Of a DNA stretch of 64,000 nucleotides, positions 1 to 6,939 are shown in pieces (the first letter of the stretch is position 1; every line of letters starts with the position of its first letter). The notes under the pieces are model-generated. The model saw only the letters and a program-made list of their open reading frames with translations. It made no database searches and was not told the origin of the DNA. This DNA comes from Flavobacterium sp. UBA7680. GTDB lineage: Bacteria > Bacteroidota > Bacteroidia > Flavobacteriales > Flavobacteriaceae. Where the stretch lies: positions 38,837 to 102,836 of the forward strand of contig NZ_DLHA01000017.1 of NCBI RefSeq assembly GCF_002482975.1. Reading direction: 5' to 3'. Made by a program: the position numbers and the translations under genes.

Positions 1-1239
1 TTTTATAGCGTTTGTGGTAAAATTAAGCAAAACACTTTCAAGATAAGCCGGATTAAAATTAATGGTCAAGTATTGCGGAACATTATTTACAATCGTAACT
101 TTTTTCTGTTTATCGTATCCTTTTATAGTTGCAACTGTTTTCTCTATATATTCGCAAAGCATCAAAGGCTCAACAGCAATATTAATGTTACTCTGTGTTT
201 TGACAATTTGCGTTAAGTTAGAAATCGTCTCATTTAAATCATTTGAAACTGTACGAAGATGTTCCAGCATTTCACCAACTGTTCCTTTCCCTCCATCTTC
301 ATCAATAAAATCTAAAATCGATTTTATATTTCCTGCCTGCGTATTTAAATTGTGCGAAACAATATGCGAAAAATTTAATAGTCGACTATTTTGGTCGCTA
401 TACAATTTCATTGTTTTTAAAAGCTCCAATTCTTTTTCTTTTTGCAGAGAAATGTCTGTATGCGTTCCAATAACACGCAATGGCTTACCATTTTCATCAC
501 GTTTTATTACTTTTCCCCTATCCAAAATCCATTTATAATTACCGCTTGAAGTCATTACACGATGGTAATTTTCATAATACGGAATCTTATTATCAAAATG
601 TTCTTTAATGTCTGAGTAATATTTTGGAAGATCGTCAGGATGCACGATTTTATCCCAGCGTTCCGGGTCATCAAAAATATCTGCCGATTCTAATTCTAAG
701 ATTTTTAAGGAGAGTGAGGAATAAAAAACATTATTGGTTACCATATCCCAATCCCAGATTCCAACGGTTGATGCATCAAGCGCAAACTGGAAACGTTCTT
801 CAGAAATACGGAGTTTTTCTTCTTTGTCTTTCAAATCGGTAATATCAGAAATATGTCCAAAAAAACTAACTTTTCCATCAGCAGATAATTCTGTTTTTGC
901 AGAAACCTTAAACCATCGCAATCCTTTTTTCGGCAAAACAGATCTGAACTCTAATTCCCAAGGCACAATTTCTTTACGCGCTTTTACCAGGGACTGAAAA
1001 AATTTCTCTCTATCCTGTTCAAAAACCCGCTCGTAAATAATCTGCTTAATATCGTCTGTAAATTCTTTGAAGGAAAGTTCGAAAATCTCATCAACAGATT
1101 TGCTGACAAGAGGAAAAGTATAATGATTATTAGTATCTATAACAAATTGAAAAAGCAAATCTGGCATTTCGGCAAATAATTTTCTGTAAAAATTATTTAC
1201 TTCCAGGCAGTCTTCATTACTGTATAAGTCAAAAATCAT
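1..1239 (-). CDS. PAS-domain sensor histidine kinase (partial, runs off the left edge)
   Basis: The minus strand stays open from an ATG at 1239 to the window edge, giving 413 residues with no stop. Two PAS-like domains are visible, about residues 20-135 and 148-265; the second contains WDWDM and ends with a PAC-type stretch (KPLRVIGTHTDIS). A dimerisation helix follows with the phospho-acceptor motif SHIVSHNLNT (His296). The sequence ends in what looks like the N-box of the ATPase domain (LLNFTTNAIK). No signal peptide or membrane helix is visible, so it is probably a cytoplasmic kinase sensing through its PAS domains; the ligand is unknown. Genes of this type often lie alone or beside a response regulator, which would be outside the window. 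The family is clear, the signal is not. Confidence 0.88.
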   Translation of the reverse strand, partial: MIFDLYSNEDCLEVNNFYRKLFAEMPDLLFQFVIDTNNHYTFPLVSKSVDEIFELSFKEFTDDIKQIIYERVFEQDREKFFQSLVKARKEIVPWELEFRSVLPKKGLRWFKVSAKTELSADGKVSFFGHISDITDLKDKEEKLRISEERFQFALDASTVGIWDWDMVTNNVFYSSLSLKILELESADIFDDPERWDKIVHPDDLPKYYSDIKEHFDNKIPYYENYHRVMTSSGNYKWILDRGKVIKRDENGKPLRVIGTHTDISLQKEKELELLKTMKLYSDQNSRLLNFSHIVSHNLNTQAGNIKSILDFIDEDGGKGTVGEMLEHLRTVSNDLNETISNLTQIVKTQSNINIAVEPLMLCEYIEKTVATIKGYDKQKKVTIVNNVPQYLTINFNPAYLESVLLNFTTNAIK

Positions 1240-1381
1240 ATGTCGCTATTTAAGTAAATAATATCCCATTGGATTTGGGTTAAAAAAATCCTCAAAATCC
1301 TTTTAATTTACTTCCTTTGAATACAAATGTGATACCAAGTTATAACTTTTGATGTAAAAAAACCACACTCTTTTCAAAAAA

Positions 1382-2278
1382 TTACTTCCGCGGATGGTAG
1401 GAATGCATTACTTCTGTCAGGAAGCTTCTGTCCAAGTGCACATAAATTTCTGTTGTTGTAATAGATTCATGTCCCAGCATTAATTGAATAGACCTTAAAT
1501 CGGCACCATTTTCCAGTAAATGTGTTGCAAAAGAATGACGTAAAGTATGCGGGCTTATATTTTTATTTAAGCTGATTTTCACAGCTAAATCTTTTATAAT
1601 AGTAAAAATCATCGCACGTGTTAACTGGTTTCCTCTACGGTTTAGAAACAAAGTATCTTCGCATCCTTTTTTAATATTGAGATGTACTCTAATCTCATCC
1701 TGATAGATTTCAATATATTTTTTAGTTAATTTTCCAATGGGTACAAAACGTTCTTTATTGCCTTTTCCTGTAATTTTTATAAAACCTTCGTCAAAAAATA
1801 AATCTGATATTTTAAGCGAAACCAATTCAGAAACCCGAAGTCCGCAGCCATACAATGTTTCCAAAATAGCACGATTTCGTTCTCCTTCATTACTGCTTAA
1901 ATCAATAGCTGCGATAAGTGCATCAATATCTTTTATTGATAATGTGTCGGGAAGTTTTCGTCCGGTTTTGGGGCTTTCGATTAATTCAAGCGGACTGTCA
2001 TTCCGATAATCTTCGAAAACCAAATAATTAAAAAAACTTTTCAAACCCGAAATAATCCTCGCCTGCGATCGTGGATTTACTTCTTTTGAAACCGAATATA
2101 TAAACTGCTGAATGGTTTCATCTGTAATTTTTATGGGCGAAACATCAATTTGATTGGTTTCTAAAAAAAGACATAACCGCTCAATATCAAAACTATAGTT
2201 TTCAATTGTATTTTTAGACAAACCTCTTTCTATTCGCAGATACGATTGATAGTCTTTTATATAATTGTTCCATTTCAT
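1382..2278 (-). CDS. xerD: Tyrosine recombinase XerD
   Basis: Site-specific recombinase that, with a partner recombinase, resolves chromosome dimers at dif. The 298-residue protein starts at the ATG at 2278; an upstream in-frame ATG at 2296 would add only MFYFVN, which is not typical. An N-terminal SAM-like core-binding domain spans about residues 1-95 and the catalytic domain about 110-290. All expected catalytic residues are present: Arg148 (GLRVSE), Lys172 (GKGNKER), His244 and Arg247 (SPHTLRHSFATH), His270 (LGHESI) and Tyr279 (TEIYVHLD). Length and motifs are normal for the family. No att sites or phage genes flank it, so a housekeeping role is favoured over a phage integrase. Some Bacteroidota use a single XerH- or XerD-like enzyme; the sequence cannot decide the partner. 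Confidence 0.92.
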   Translation of the reverse strand: MKWNNYIKDYQSYLRIERGLSKNTIENYSFDIERLCLFLETNQIDVSPIKITDETIQQFIYSVSKEVNPRSQARIISGLKSFFNYLVFEDYRNDSPLELIESPKTGRKLPDTLSIKDIDALIAAIDLSSNEGERNRAILETLYGCGLRVSELVSLKISDLFFDEGFIKITGKGNKERFVPIGKLTKKYIEIYQDEIRVHLNIKKGCEDTLFLNRRGNQLTRAMIFTIIKDLAVKISLNKNISPHTLRHSFATHLLENGADLRSIQLMLGHESITTTEIYVHLDRSFLTEVMHSYHPRK

Positions 2279-2310
2279 ATTTACAAAGTAAAACATTTTT
2301 GAGCATAAAA

Positions 2311-2334
2311 AAACCTTCCATTTCTGGAAGGTTT
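2311..2334 (-). terminator. Rho-independent terminator of the lipoprotein gene
   Basis: Perfect 10-bp stem AAACCTTCCA / TGGAAGGTTT with a 4-base loop and a T-run on the minus strand. It sits just after the stop codon of the lipoprotein gene and before xerD. Confidence 0.85.
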
Positions 2335-2356
2335 AACATATTGTTTATTATTGAAT

Positions 2357-3898
2357 CTATTGAACCCTAGCTGGTTCAACTGTAATTGAATACAAACCAG
2401 AATTATATTCTCTTGTGGTATAAGTATTTCCTGTAGCCCCTATGATTACATTATCCGCAAAATTAACAATTACATCTCCAAGCAAATCATTTCCTTGAGT
2501 AAAGGTTCTTTGAATCGTACTTGTCGCCGTAACCTTCTGACTAGTCCCATATTTAAGTCCAATTTTTACATATTCTTGAAAACCTCCACTCACTTCAACA
2601 CCAAAATTAGAGGCAAACTCAACGCTACGTGATTCTGTTAAAATTGTAGTCTCAGTCAAATCAATCTCTTCAATATCAATTTTGATCGATGAAGCATACT
2701 GATCTAGATCCCAGTTAAAAATTGGAATATTTAAGTTCATTTGCTTCAACTCAGTAAATTTTCTAACATAAATATAAGATCGAGGAACATTAGTCAAAAT
2801 TCTTTTCTCGATTGTATAAGCAAATAAATCATCCCCTTTTGCATTAAAATACTTAATTATCTCACTACCTACCCCATTTTTTCCATTAACGATTATCCTA
2901 ACTTTAAACTCAAAATTTCCTCCTGTCCATCCTGCTATTGGCCCTGGACTAACTGGTTGTAAAGTAGGATCTCCAGTTTGATCCGCTATTTTATTATAAG
3001 CCGCAACTGGATCTCCTTGCAGAGAAAATGTTTTAATAGTTTCTTGAAAATTATATTTAAAAGGCCCTTTAGGAGTTCCTGGTGTAATATCATAATAGAT
3101 ATAGTCTCTTTGCCAGCCATCCACATTAGCAACTGTATATGTATTGTAGGCAGTAGCTAATTTTGGATCTAAAGATAAAATAGGAACTGTTCTTGCTGTT
3201 TGATTATTAATTTTCTTTGAACCATCAAAACAATCATCTAAAAATTTATAATTTAATCCATTAATAAGAGCGACATTAGTCGTTTTAAGATTTTTATTAG
3301 TAGAATTATTGTTCGGAATTATCCTTTCATTATCTTTTAAAACTATTATTGGAAAGCCAGGAATATATTTTGCTTCTATAACCTGTTCCGTGCCATCTTG
3401 ATTAATAATTGGCACGTCATTACTTGTAGTAAGCCTTACAGCTACTTTAGGAACCTGATTTTGTGTATCCCATAATTTAGCTGAAAAAGAGTTTTCCGGT
3501 AATTCAGGAACAAGAATTGTAAGCGTTGGATTATTTATTTCTATATTATTTAATAAATTTTCATTCCCTAAGTTTTTAAGAATTAAATCTCTAACTGTAC
3601 GATTATTTTCTAGAGTTTCATTTTTAATCATTTGATACAAAACCTCATAATCGTTGTCAAACATTTTTAAAGATTCATTTTTAATTAAATCTCGTAAAGC
3701 TTTACTTTCGTTCATTGACTTAACAAGAGCTTTACCGAATTCTCTTTTTAAACTTGATTTTGAGTCATACAAATTATCGACTTTTAACTTATTAACTTCT
3801 ACACTTGATACAGCTTCATTCTCATCACGATTGTCACAACTAGAAAAAGAAAACAAAGCAAGACCACTAATCAAAAACATTTTTAAATTTTTTTTCAT
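2357..3898 (-). CDS. Predicted exported lipoprotein of unknown function
   Basis: A 513-residue protein. It starts with Lys-rich MKKNLK, a hydrophobic stretch and a lipobox-like FSSC with Cys21, then acidic residues (DNRDE). It is therefore most likely a lipoprotein; whether it reaches the cell surface is not certain. Residues 25-110 are charged and helical-looking and may form a stalk. The rest is rich in beta-type sequence with many Thr, Asn and Tyr. The C-terminal 110 residues repeat short strand-like patterns. I do not recognise a named domain. It stands alone between terminators, with xerD downstream and outer-membrane barrel genes upstream. It could be a binding protein or a toxin-like secreted protein, but nothing visible decides this. 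Confidence 0.7.
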   Translation of the reverse strand: MKKNLKMFLISGLALFSFSSCDNRDENEAVSSVEVNKLKVDNLYDSKSSLKREFGKALVKSMNESKALRDLIKNESLKMFDNDYEVLYQMIKNETLENNRTVRDLILKNLGNENLLNNIEINNPTLTILVPELPENSFSAKLWDTQNQVPKVAVRLTTSNDVPIINQDGTEQVIEAKYIPGFPIIVLKDNERIIPNNNSTNKNLKTTNVALINGLNYKFLDDCFDGSKKINNQTARTVPILSLDPKLATAYNTYTVANVDGWQRDYIYYDITPGTPKGPFKYNFQETIKTFSLQGDPVAAYNKIADQTGDPTLQPVSPGPIAGWTGGNFEFKVRIIVNGKNGVGSEIIKYFNAKGDDLFAYTIEKRILTNVPRSYIYVRKFTELKQMNLNIPIFNWDLDQYASSIKIDIEEIDLTETTILTESRSVEFASNFGVEVSGGFQEYVKIGLKYGTSQKVTATSTIQRTFTQGNDLLGDVIVNFADNVIIGATGNTYTTREYNSGLYSITVEPARVQ

Positions 3899-4003
3899 AA
3901 TATATTTATTTATTAATAATTTAACTAATATATAAATAAATTCTTATATTAAAATTGAAAATACAAAATAAATGAAAATAAAAACTTACATTTATGCGTA
4001 AAG

Positions 4004-4034
4004 CAAAAAAACCTCCCATTTCTGGGAGGTTTTT
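4004..4034 (-). terminator. Terminator of the barrel gene at 4055
   Basis: Stem ACCTCCCA / TGGGAGGT with loop TTTC, flanked by an A-run and a T-run, so it can work in both directions. It follows the stop codon of the minus-strand barrel gene. Confidence 0.8.
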
Positions 4035-4054
4035 AAGTATTTTAATAATTATGA

Positions 4055-4639
4055 TTAGAACTTATATCCTAGTGATAAAGAAAGAACATTATTGTTAACT
4101 TTATAGCTATCTACATAATCTTCCCAATCTTCAATGTCCTGATTAATATCAACAACATTTGCAAGACCAAAATAATAACGAAGATTTACAGATAAGTTTT
4201 CAGTAAAATTATAACCAGCACCAATATTGAAACCAGCATCAATAGATTTGTAAAGATCTTTAACATCTTCTCCATCAGTTTTAGCAGATACTAAAAATCC
4301 TATTTGAGGACCAGCTTCAACTGTAAATTGATCTGTAATAAAATATTTAGCCAATACAGGAACGTTAATGTAATTTAAGTTGGTGTTGTAACTCTCTCCA
4401 AAAAACTTTTCTTTAGCACCTTGAGTAGAAAACAAAAGCTCTGGCTGAATAGCTAATTTATCAATAATTTTAATTTCGGCAAATCCTCCAACGTGAAAAC
4501 CAACTAGTGATGATACGCCACTAGCATCTCCTCCTAGTGTCGAAAGGTTAAGACCACCTTTTACTCCAAATCTAGTTTCCTGAGCATTAGCGAAACTAAA
4601 TGCCATTACTGCTATAGCAGCTAAAATAATTCTTTTCAT
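4055..4639 (-). CDS. Outer-membrane beta-barrel protein (PorT-like/OmpA-type barrel)
   Basis: A 194-residue protein starting at the ATG at 4639, where a classic signal peptide begins (MKRIILAAIAVMAFSFANAQ). An upstream in-frame ATG would add ten charged residues before it and is less likely. The mature part starts with FGVKGGLNLSTLGGD and continues in alternating strands typical of an eight-stranded barrel, ending in an aromatic residue (LSLGYKF) as barrel proteins do. It belongs to the outer-membrane beta-barrel domain group common in Bacteroidota; the function is structural or unknown. It is clearly a paralogue of the + strand protein at 5663-6229, sharing FAEIK, AIQPELLFSTQGA and VEAGPQIGFLVS-like segments. 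A -7 box lies at 4667-4674. Confidence 0.85.
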   Translation of the reverse strand: MKRIILAAIAVMAFSFANAQETRFGVKGGLNLSTLGGDASGVSSLVGFHVGGFAEIKIIDKLAIQPELLFSTQGAKEKFFGESYNTNLNYINVPVLAKYFITDQFTVEAGPQIGFLVSAKTDGEDVKDLYKSIDAGFNIGAGYNFTENLSVNLRYYFGLANVVDINQDIEDWEDYVDSYKVNNNVLSLSLGYKF

Positions 4640-4666
4640 TACAATTTGTTTTGGGTTATTAATTTT

Positions 4667-4674
4667 CAAATATA
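4667..4674 (-). promoter_or_regulatory. Candidate -7 box (TATATTTG)
   Basis: Exact match to the Bacteroidota -7 consensus TAnnTTTG on the minus strand, about 28 bases before the barrel gene's ATG. No TTG lies at the ideal -33 spacing. Confidence 0.5.
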
Positions 4675-4773
4675 AAAATATTCTTCATAAATAACTGCTT
4701 GGATTTTAACAAAAAAAATAGTAATAAGCATACAAATTGTTAAGACAAGGTGAAATTGGCTTTAATTGAAAAG

Positions 4774-4810
4774 AAAAAAGCTTCCTCAAAAAATGAGAAA
4801 GCTTTTAAAA
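4774..4810 (-). terminator. Terminator of the frameshifted barrel gene
   Basis: Stem AAAAGCTT-CTCA / TGAG-AAGCTTTT with one mismatch, followed by a T-run on the minus strand. It lies about 25 bases past the ancestral stop at 4833, which supports the longer reading frame of the gene. Confidence 0.75.
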
Positions 4811-4832
4811 AAACTAACTAAAATATTTTCTT

Positions 4833-4889
4833 TTAGAATTTGTAAACAACTCCAAAGCTTACATCTCTCAAATCAGTTCCCAGACAAAA
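4833..4889 (-). other. Displaced C-terminal codons of the barrel gene (frameshift)
   Basis: Just past the TGA at 4868-4870, the next minus-strand frame reads GTDLRDVSFGVVYKF and then TAA at 4833-4835. That is a typical final beta strand with a terminal Phe. The annotated frame instead ends in VWELI. One base lost in or beside the run of four T (4886-4889) would explain the change of frame. Confidence 0.75.
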
Positions 4890-5383
4890 GTGTTAGTTTT
4901 ATCTGCTCCATGTCCACCATTGTTGTTTACACTGTAACCTAAACCAGCCCATGTAGCTTCAATAGCAAAATGATTAGACAAGAAATAACTTAAACCTAAA
5001 CCAATATTTGCACCAAACTCATTTGCTTTAGCGTCAGTATGCTTAAATTTTGTATTAGTAAAATCAAGACCTGCCTGACCAAATACTGAGAACTGAGAAG
5101 CAGGAGTAAAATAATATCTACCAAAAGCTCCAACAGTAAGAGCGTCAGTTGCATCTTTTACAGTTCTATACCCTAATTTACCTCCAATTGCAATTTTTTC
5201 AGTTACGAAGTAACCTACTCTTGGCTCAATTTCAAAAGCACTAGTTTTATCATCACCTGTTTTTTCAGAACCTACAGTTAAAGCTCCAGAAATAAATGCA
5301 TCACCTTTAGCGAAGCCCGTTGTTTGCGCATTTGCAGATGCAAATCCTAATACTGCAATAGCAGCTAAAATAACTTTTTTCAT
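4868..5383 (-). CDS. Outer-membrane beta-barrel protein, C-terminus altered by a frameshift
   Basis: A 171-residue product with a clear signal peptide (MKKVILAAIAVLGFASANAQ) and a small barrel: repeated alternating strands such as VGYFVTEKIAIGGKLGYR, FGRYYFTPASQFSVFGQAGL and ANIGLGLSYFLSNHFAIEATW. It resembles the OmpA/OmpW-type eight-stranded barrels of Flavobacteria. The last strand is lost in this frame: the protein ends VWELI, but the neighbouring frame continues to VSFGVVYKF at 4833. The terminal aromatic residue is important for barrel assembly in this class, so the product as read may fold poorly. The cause may be a recent mutation or a sequencing error in a T-run. A TAGTTTTG -7 box is at 5407-5414. 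Confidence 0.8.
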   Translation of the reverse strand: MKKVILAAIAVLGFASANAQTTGFAKGDAFISGALTVGSEKTGDDKTSAFEIEPRVGYFVTEKIAIGGKLGYRTVKDATDALTVGAFGRYYFTPASQFSVFGQAGLDFTNTKFKHTDAKANEFGANIGLGLSYFLSNHFAIEATWAGLGYSVNNNGGHGADKTNTFVWELI

Positions 5384-5406
5384 GTTTTATTTTTTTAATT
5401 ACAATT

Positions 5407-5414
5407 CAAAACTA
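5407..5414 (-). promoter_or_regulatory. Candidate -7 box (TAGTTTTG)
   Basis: Exact TAnnTTTG match on the minus strand, 24 bases before the ATG at 5383. The same octamer is used before the divergent gene at 5663. Confidence 0.5.
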
Positions 5415-5610
5415 AGATTATACTTAATAAAAGATAACCCCTAAAAGAAAGAAAAGTATCAAAATAAGACAGAAAGAAACTACAAATATTAATCTGGTTT
5501 TCAGTATTTTAAAACAAAAATCATTAATTTAGCATATTAAAAATCTTAAAAAAGTGTGAATTTTAATAATTATCTGAACATCGATATAAAACAATAAATT
5601 CAAAATAATG

Positions 5611-5618
5611 TAGTTTTG
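5611..5618 (+). promoter_or_regulatory. Candidate -7 box (TAGTTTTG)
   Basis: Exact TAnnTTTG match 44 bases before the ATG at 5663. No clear TTG at -33. Confidence 0.5.
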
Positions 5619-5662
5619 AATAAAAAGAATAACATTTAAATACCAAACTAAAAACAACTTTT

Positions 5663-6229
5663 ATGAAGAAAATACTTTTAGCAGCTGTATTGTTCATTGC
5701 AACATCAGCTACAATTCAAGCACAATTATTACAATTTGGGGTTAAAGCAGGGGTTAACTTTGCCAGCCAGCCTGGAGATGCAACACTAGATGGTGTCGGA
5801 TTTGATAAAGAAGGAATTACTAGCTATCATGTTGGTGTTGTTGCAGAAATAAAATTATTAGAAAAATTTGCTATTCAACCAGAGCTTTTATATTCTACTC
5901 AAGGAGCAACTTACAAATTTGCTGATGCTCAGGAAGATTTTAAAAATGAATTAGCATATTTATCTATTCCAGTAATGGCTAAAATCTACGTAACAAAATC
6001 ATTAAGCTTGGAAGTTGGACCACAAGCTTCATTTTTATTAAACCAAAAAAACAAAGTAGATTTCGAAGATGCTAATACTTTTGATTTTGCTGTTAACGCA
6101 GGTTTAGGATTAAAAATCACTAAAAACATTTTTGTACAAGGTCGTTATAGTTTAGGGTTAACAGATGTTTCTGCTAATGCCGATGTTAGAAACTCAGTAG
6201 TTCAACTTTCTGCAGGATTCTTGTTCTAG
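5663..6229 (+). CDS. Outer-membrane beta-barrel protein (PorT-like)
   Basis: A 188-residue protein with signal peptide MKKILLAAVLFIATSATIQAQ followed by FGVKAGVNFASQPGD and regular beta strands (AEIKLLEKFAIQPELLYSTQGATY, LSIPVMAKIYVTKSLSLEVGPQASFLL, VNAGLGLKITKNIFVQGRYSLGL). It ends VVQLSAGFLF, with a terminal Phe as expected for barrel insertion. It is a paralogue of the minus-strand protein at 4055-4639, and both are of the size seen for small outer-membrane beta-barrel domain proteins in Flavobacterium. The function is unknown; no enzyme motif is present. It is monocistronic, with its own -7 box and a strong terminator after the stop. Confidence 0.87.
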   Translation: MKKILLAAVLFIATSATIQAQLLQFGVKAGVNFASQPGDATLDGVGFDKEGITSYHVGVVAEIKLLEKFAIQPELLYSTQGATYKFADAQEDFKNELAYLSIPVMAKIYVTKSLSLEVGPQASFLLNQKNKVDFEDANTFDFAVNAGLGLKITKNIFVQGRYSLGLTDVSANADVRNSVVQLSAGFLF

Positions 6230-6250
6230 AAAATATCACATACTTTAATA

Positions 6251-6284
6251 AAAACCGGTCTATTAATTAGATCGGTTTTTTTTA
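6251..6284 (+). terminator. Terminator of the barrel gene at 5663
   Basis: Hairpin AAAACCGGTCTA... / ...TAGATCGGTTTT with a small internal mismatch and an eight-base T-run. Confidence 0.85.
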
Positions 6285-6354
6285 TTTTTACACAACTCAA
6301 TTGCAATTGCAAAAAACAATAGCAATATCAATATTTCAATAAATAATTTTAAAT

Positions 6355-6768
6355 ATGAAAATCTGCATTATCAACGGACCGAATTTGAATCTTTTAGGAA
6401 AACGCGAACCAGAAGTTTACGGAAGTCAGACTTTTGAAGATTACTTTGAAACGTTGAAACAAAAATTTCCAAACATTGAACTTTCTTATTATCAAAGTAA
6501 TATTGAAGGCGAATTGATTGGAAAAATTCAGGATGTTGGCTTTTCATTTGACGGAATTATTCTTAACGCCGGCGCTTATACACATACTTCAATTGGTTTA
6601 GGCGATGCTATGAAAGCGGTTACAACTCCTGTTATCGAAGTGCATATTTCTAATACTTATGCGCGCGAAAGTTTCAGACATCAATCGTATTTATCTGGAA
6701 ATGCAAAAGGTGTTATTTTAGGATTTGGATTAAAAAGTTACGAATTGGCGATTCAGTCATTTTTATAA
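6355..6768 (+). CDS. aroQ: Type II 3-dehydroquinate dehydratase
   Basis: Catalyses the third step of the shikimate pathway, 3-dehydroquinate to 3-dehydroshikimate, in the cytoplasm. The 137-residue length is usual for the small dodecameric type II enzyme. Motifs are intact: NGPNLNLLGKREPEVYG with catalytic Tyr22, YYQSNIEGELI, LNAGAYTHTSIGL with Asn71, and EVHISNTYARESFRHQS with His97 and the Arg of the lid loop. The start ATG at 6355 is the natural one, as the protein begins directly with the first beta strand (MKICIINGPN). It is transcribed alone, opposite in direction to xerD farther left. Confidence 0.96.
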   Translation: MKICIINGPNLNLLGKREPEVYGSQTFEDYFETLKQKFPNIELSYYQSNIEGELIGKIQDVGFSFDGIILNAGAYTHTSIGLGDAMKAVTTPVIEVHISNTYARESFRHQSYLSGNAKGVILGFGLKSYELAIQSFL

Positions 6769-6784
6769 AAATTTTATAAACGGA

Positions 6785-6852
6785 TGTCACCCTGAGCGAA
6801 GTCAAAGGCCTTATCACAATGCGAGGGGCTTCGACTTTGCTCAGCCTGACAA
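6785..6852. repeat. Interspersed palindromic repeat (GAGCGAAGTC type)
   Basis: Two inverted arms: TGTCACCCTGAGCGAAGTC on the left, and GGCTTCGACTTTGCTCAG with CCTGACA on the right. A related half copy lies at 9590-9617. It sits between aroQ and the next gene and may act as a terminator. Confidence 0.75.
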
Positions 6853-6939
6853 ACGACTTTGATTTCCTGATTACAATTTAACAAATTATTAATAAGCTCA
6901 TTTTCAACTTCTTTTATTTTTGTGAGAGAAACCACTTTC

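Noticed and set aside
62..997. Three + strand ORFs at the left edge
   Set aside because: They lie opposite the PAS histidine kinase, whose minus-strand frame is open and shows clear PAS and histidine-kinase motifs.
1382..2278. XerD gene as a phage or island integrase
   Set aside because: No att repeats, phage genes or tRNA beside it; sequence and length fit the housekeeping recombinase.
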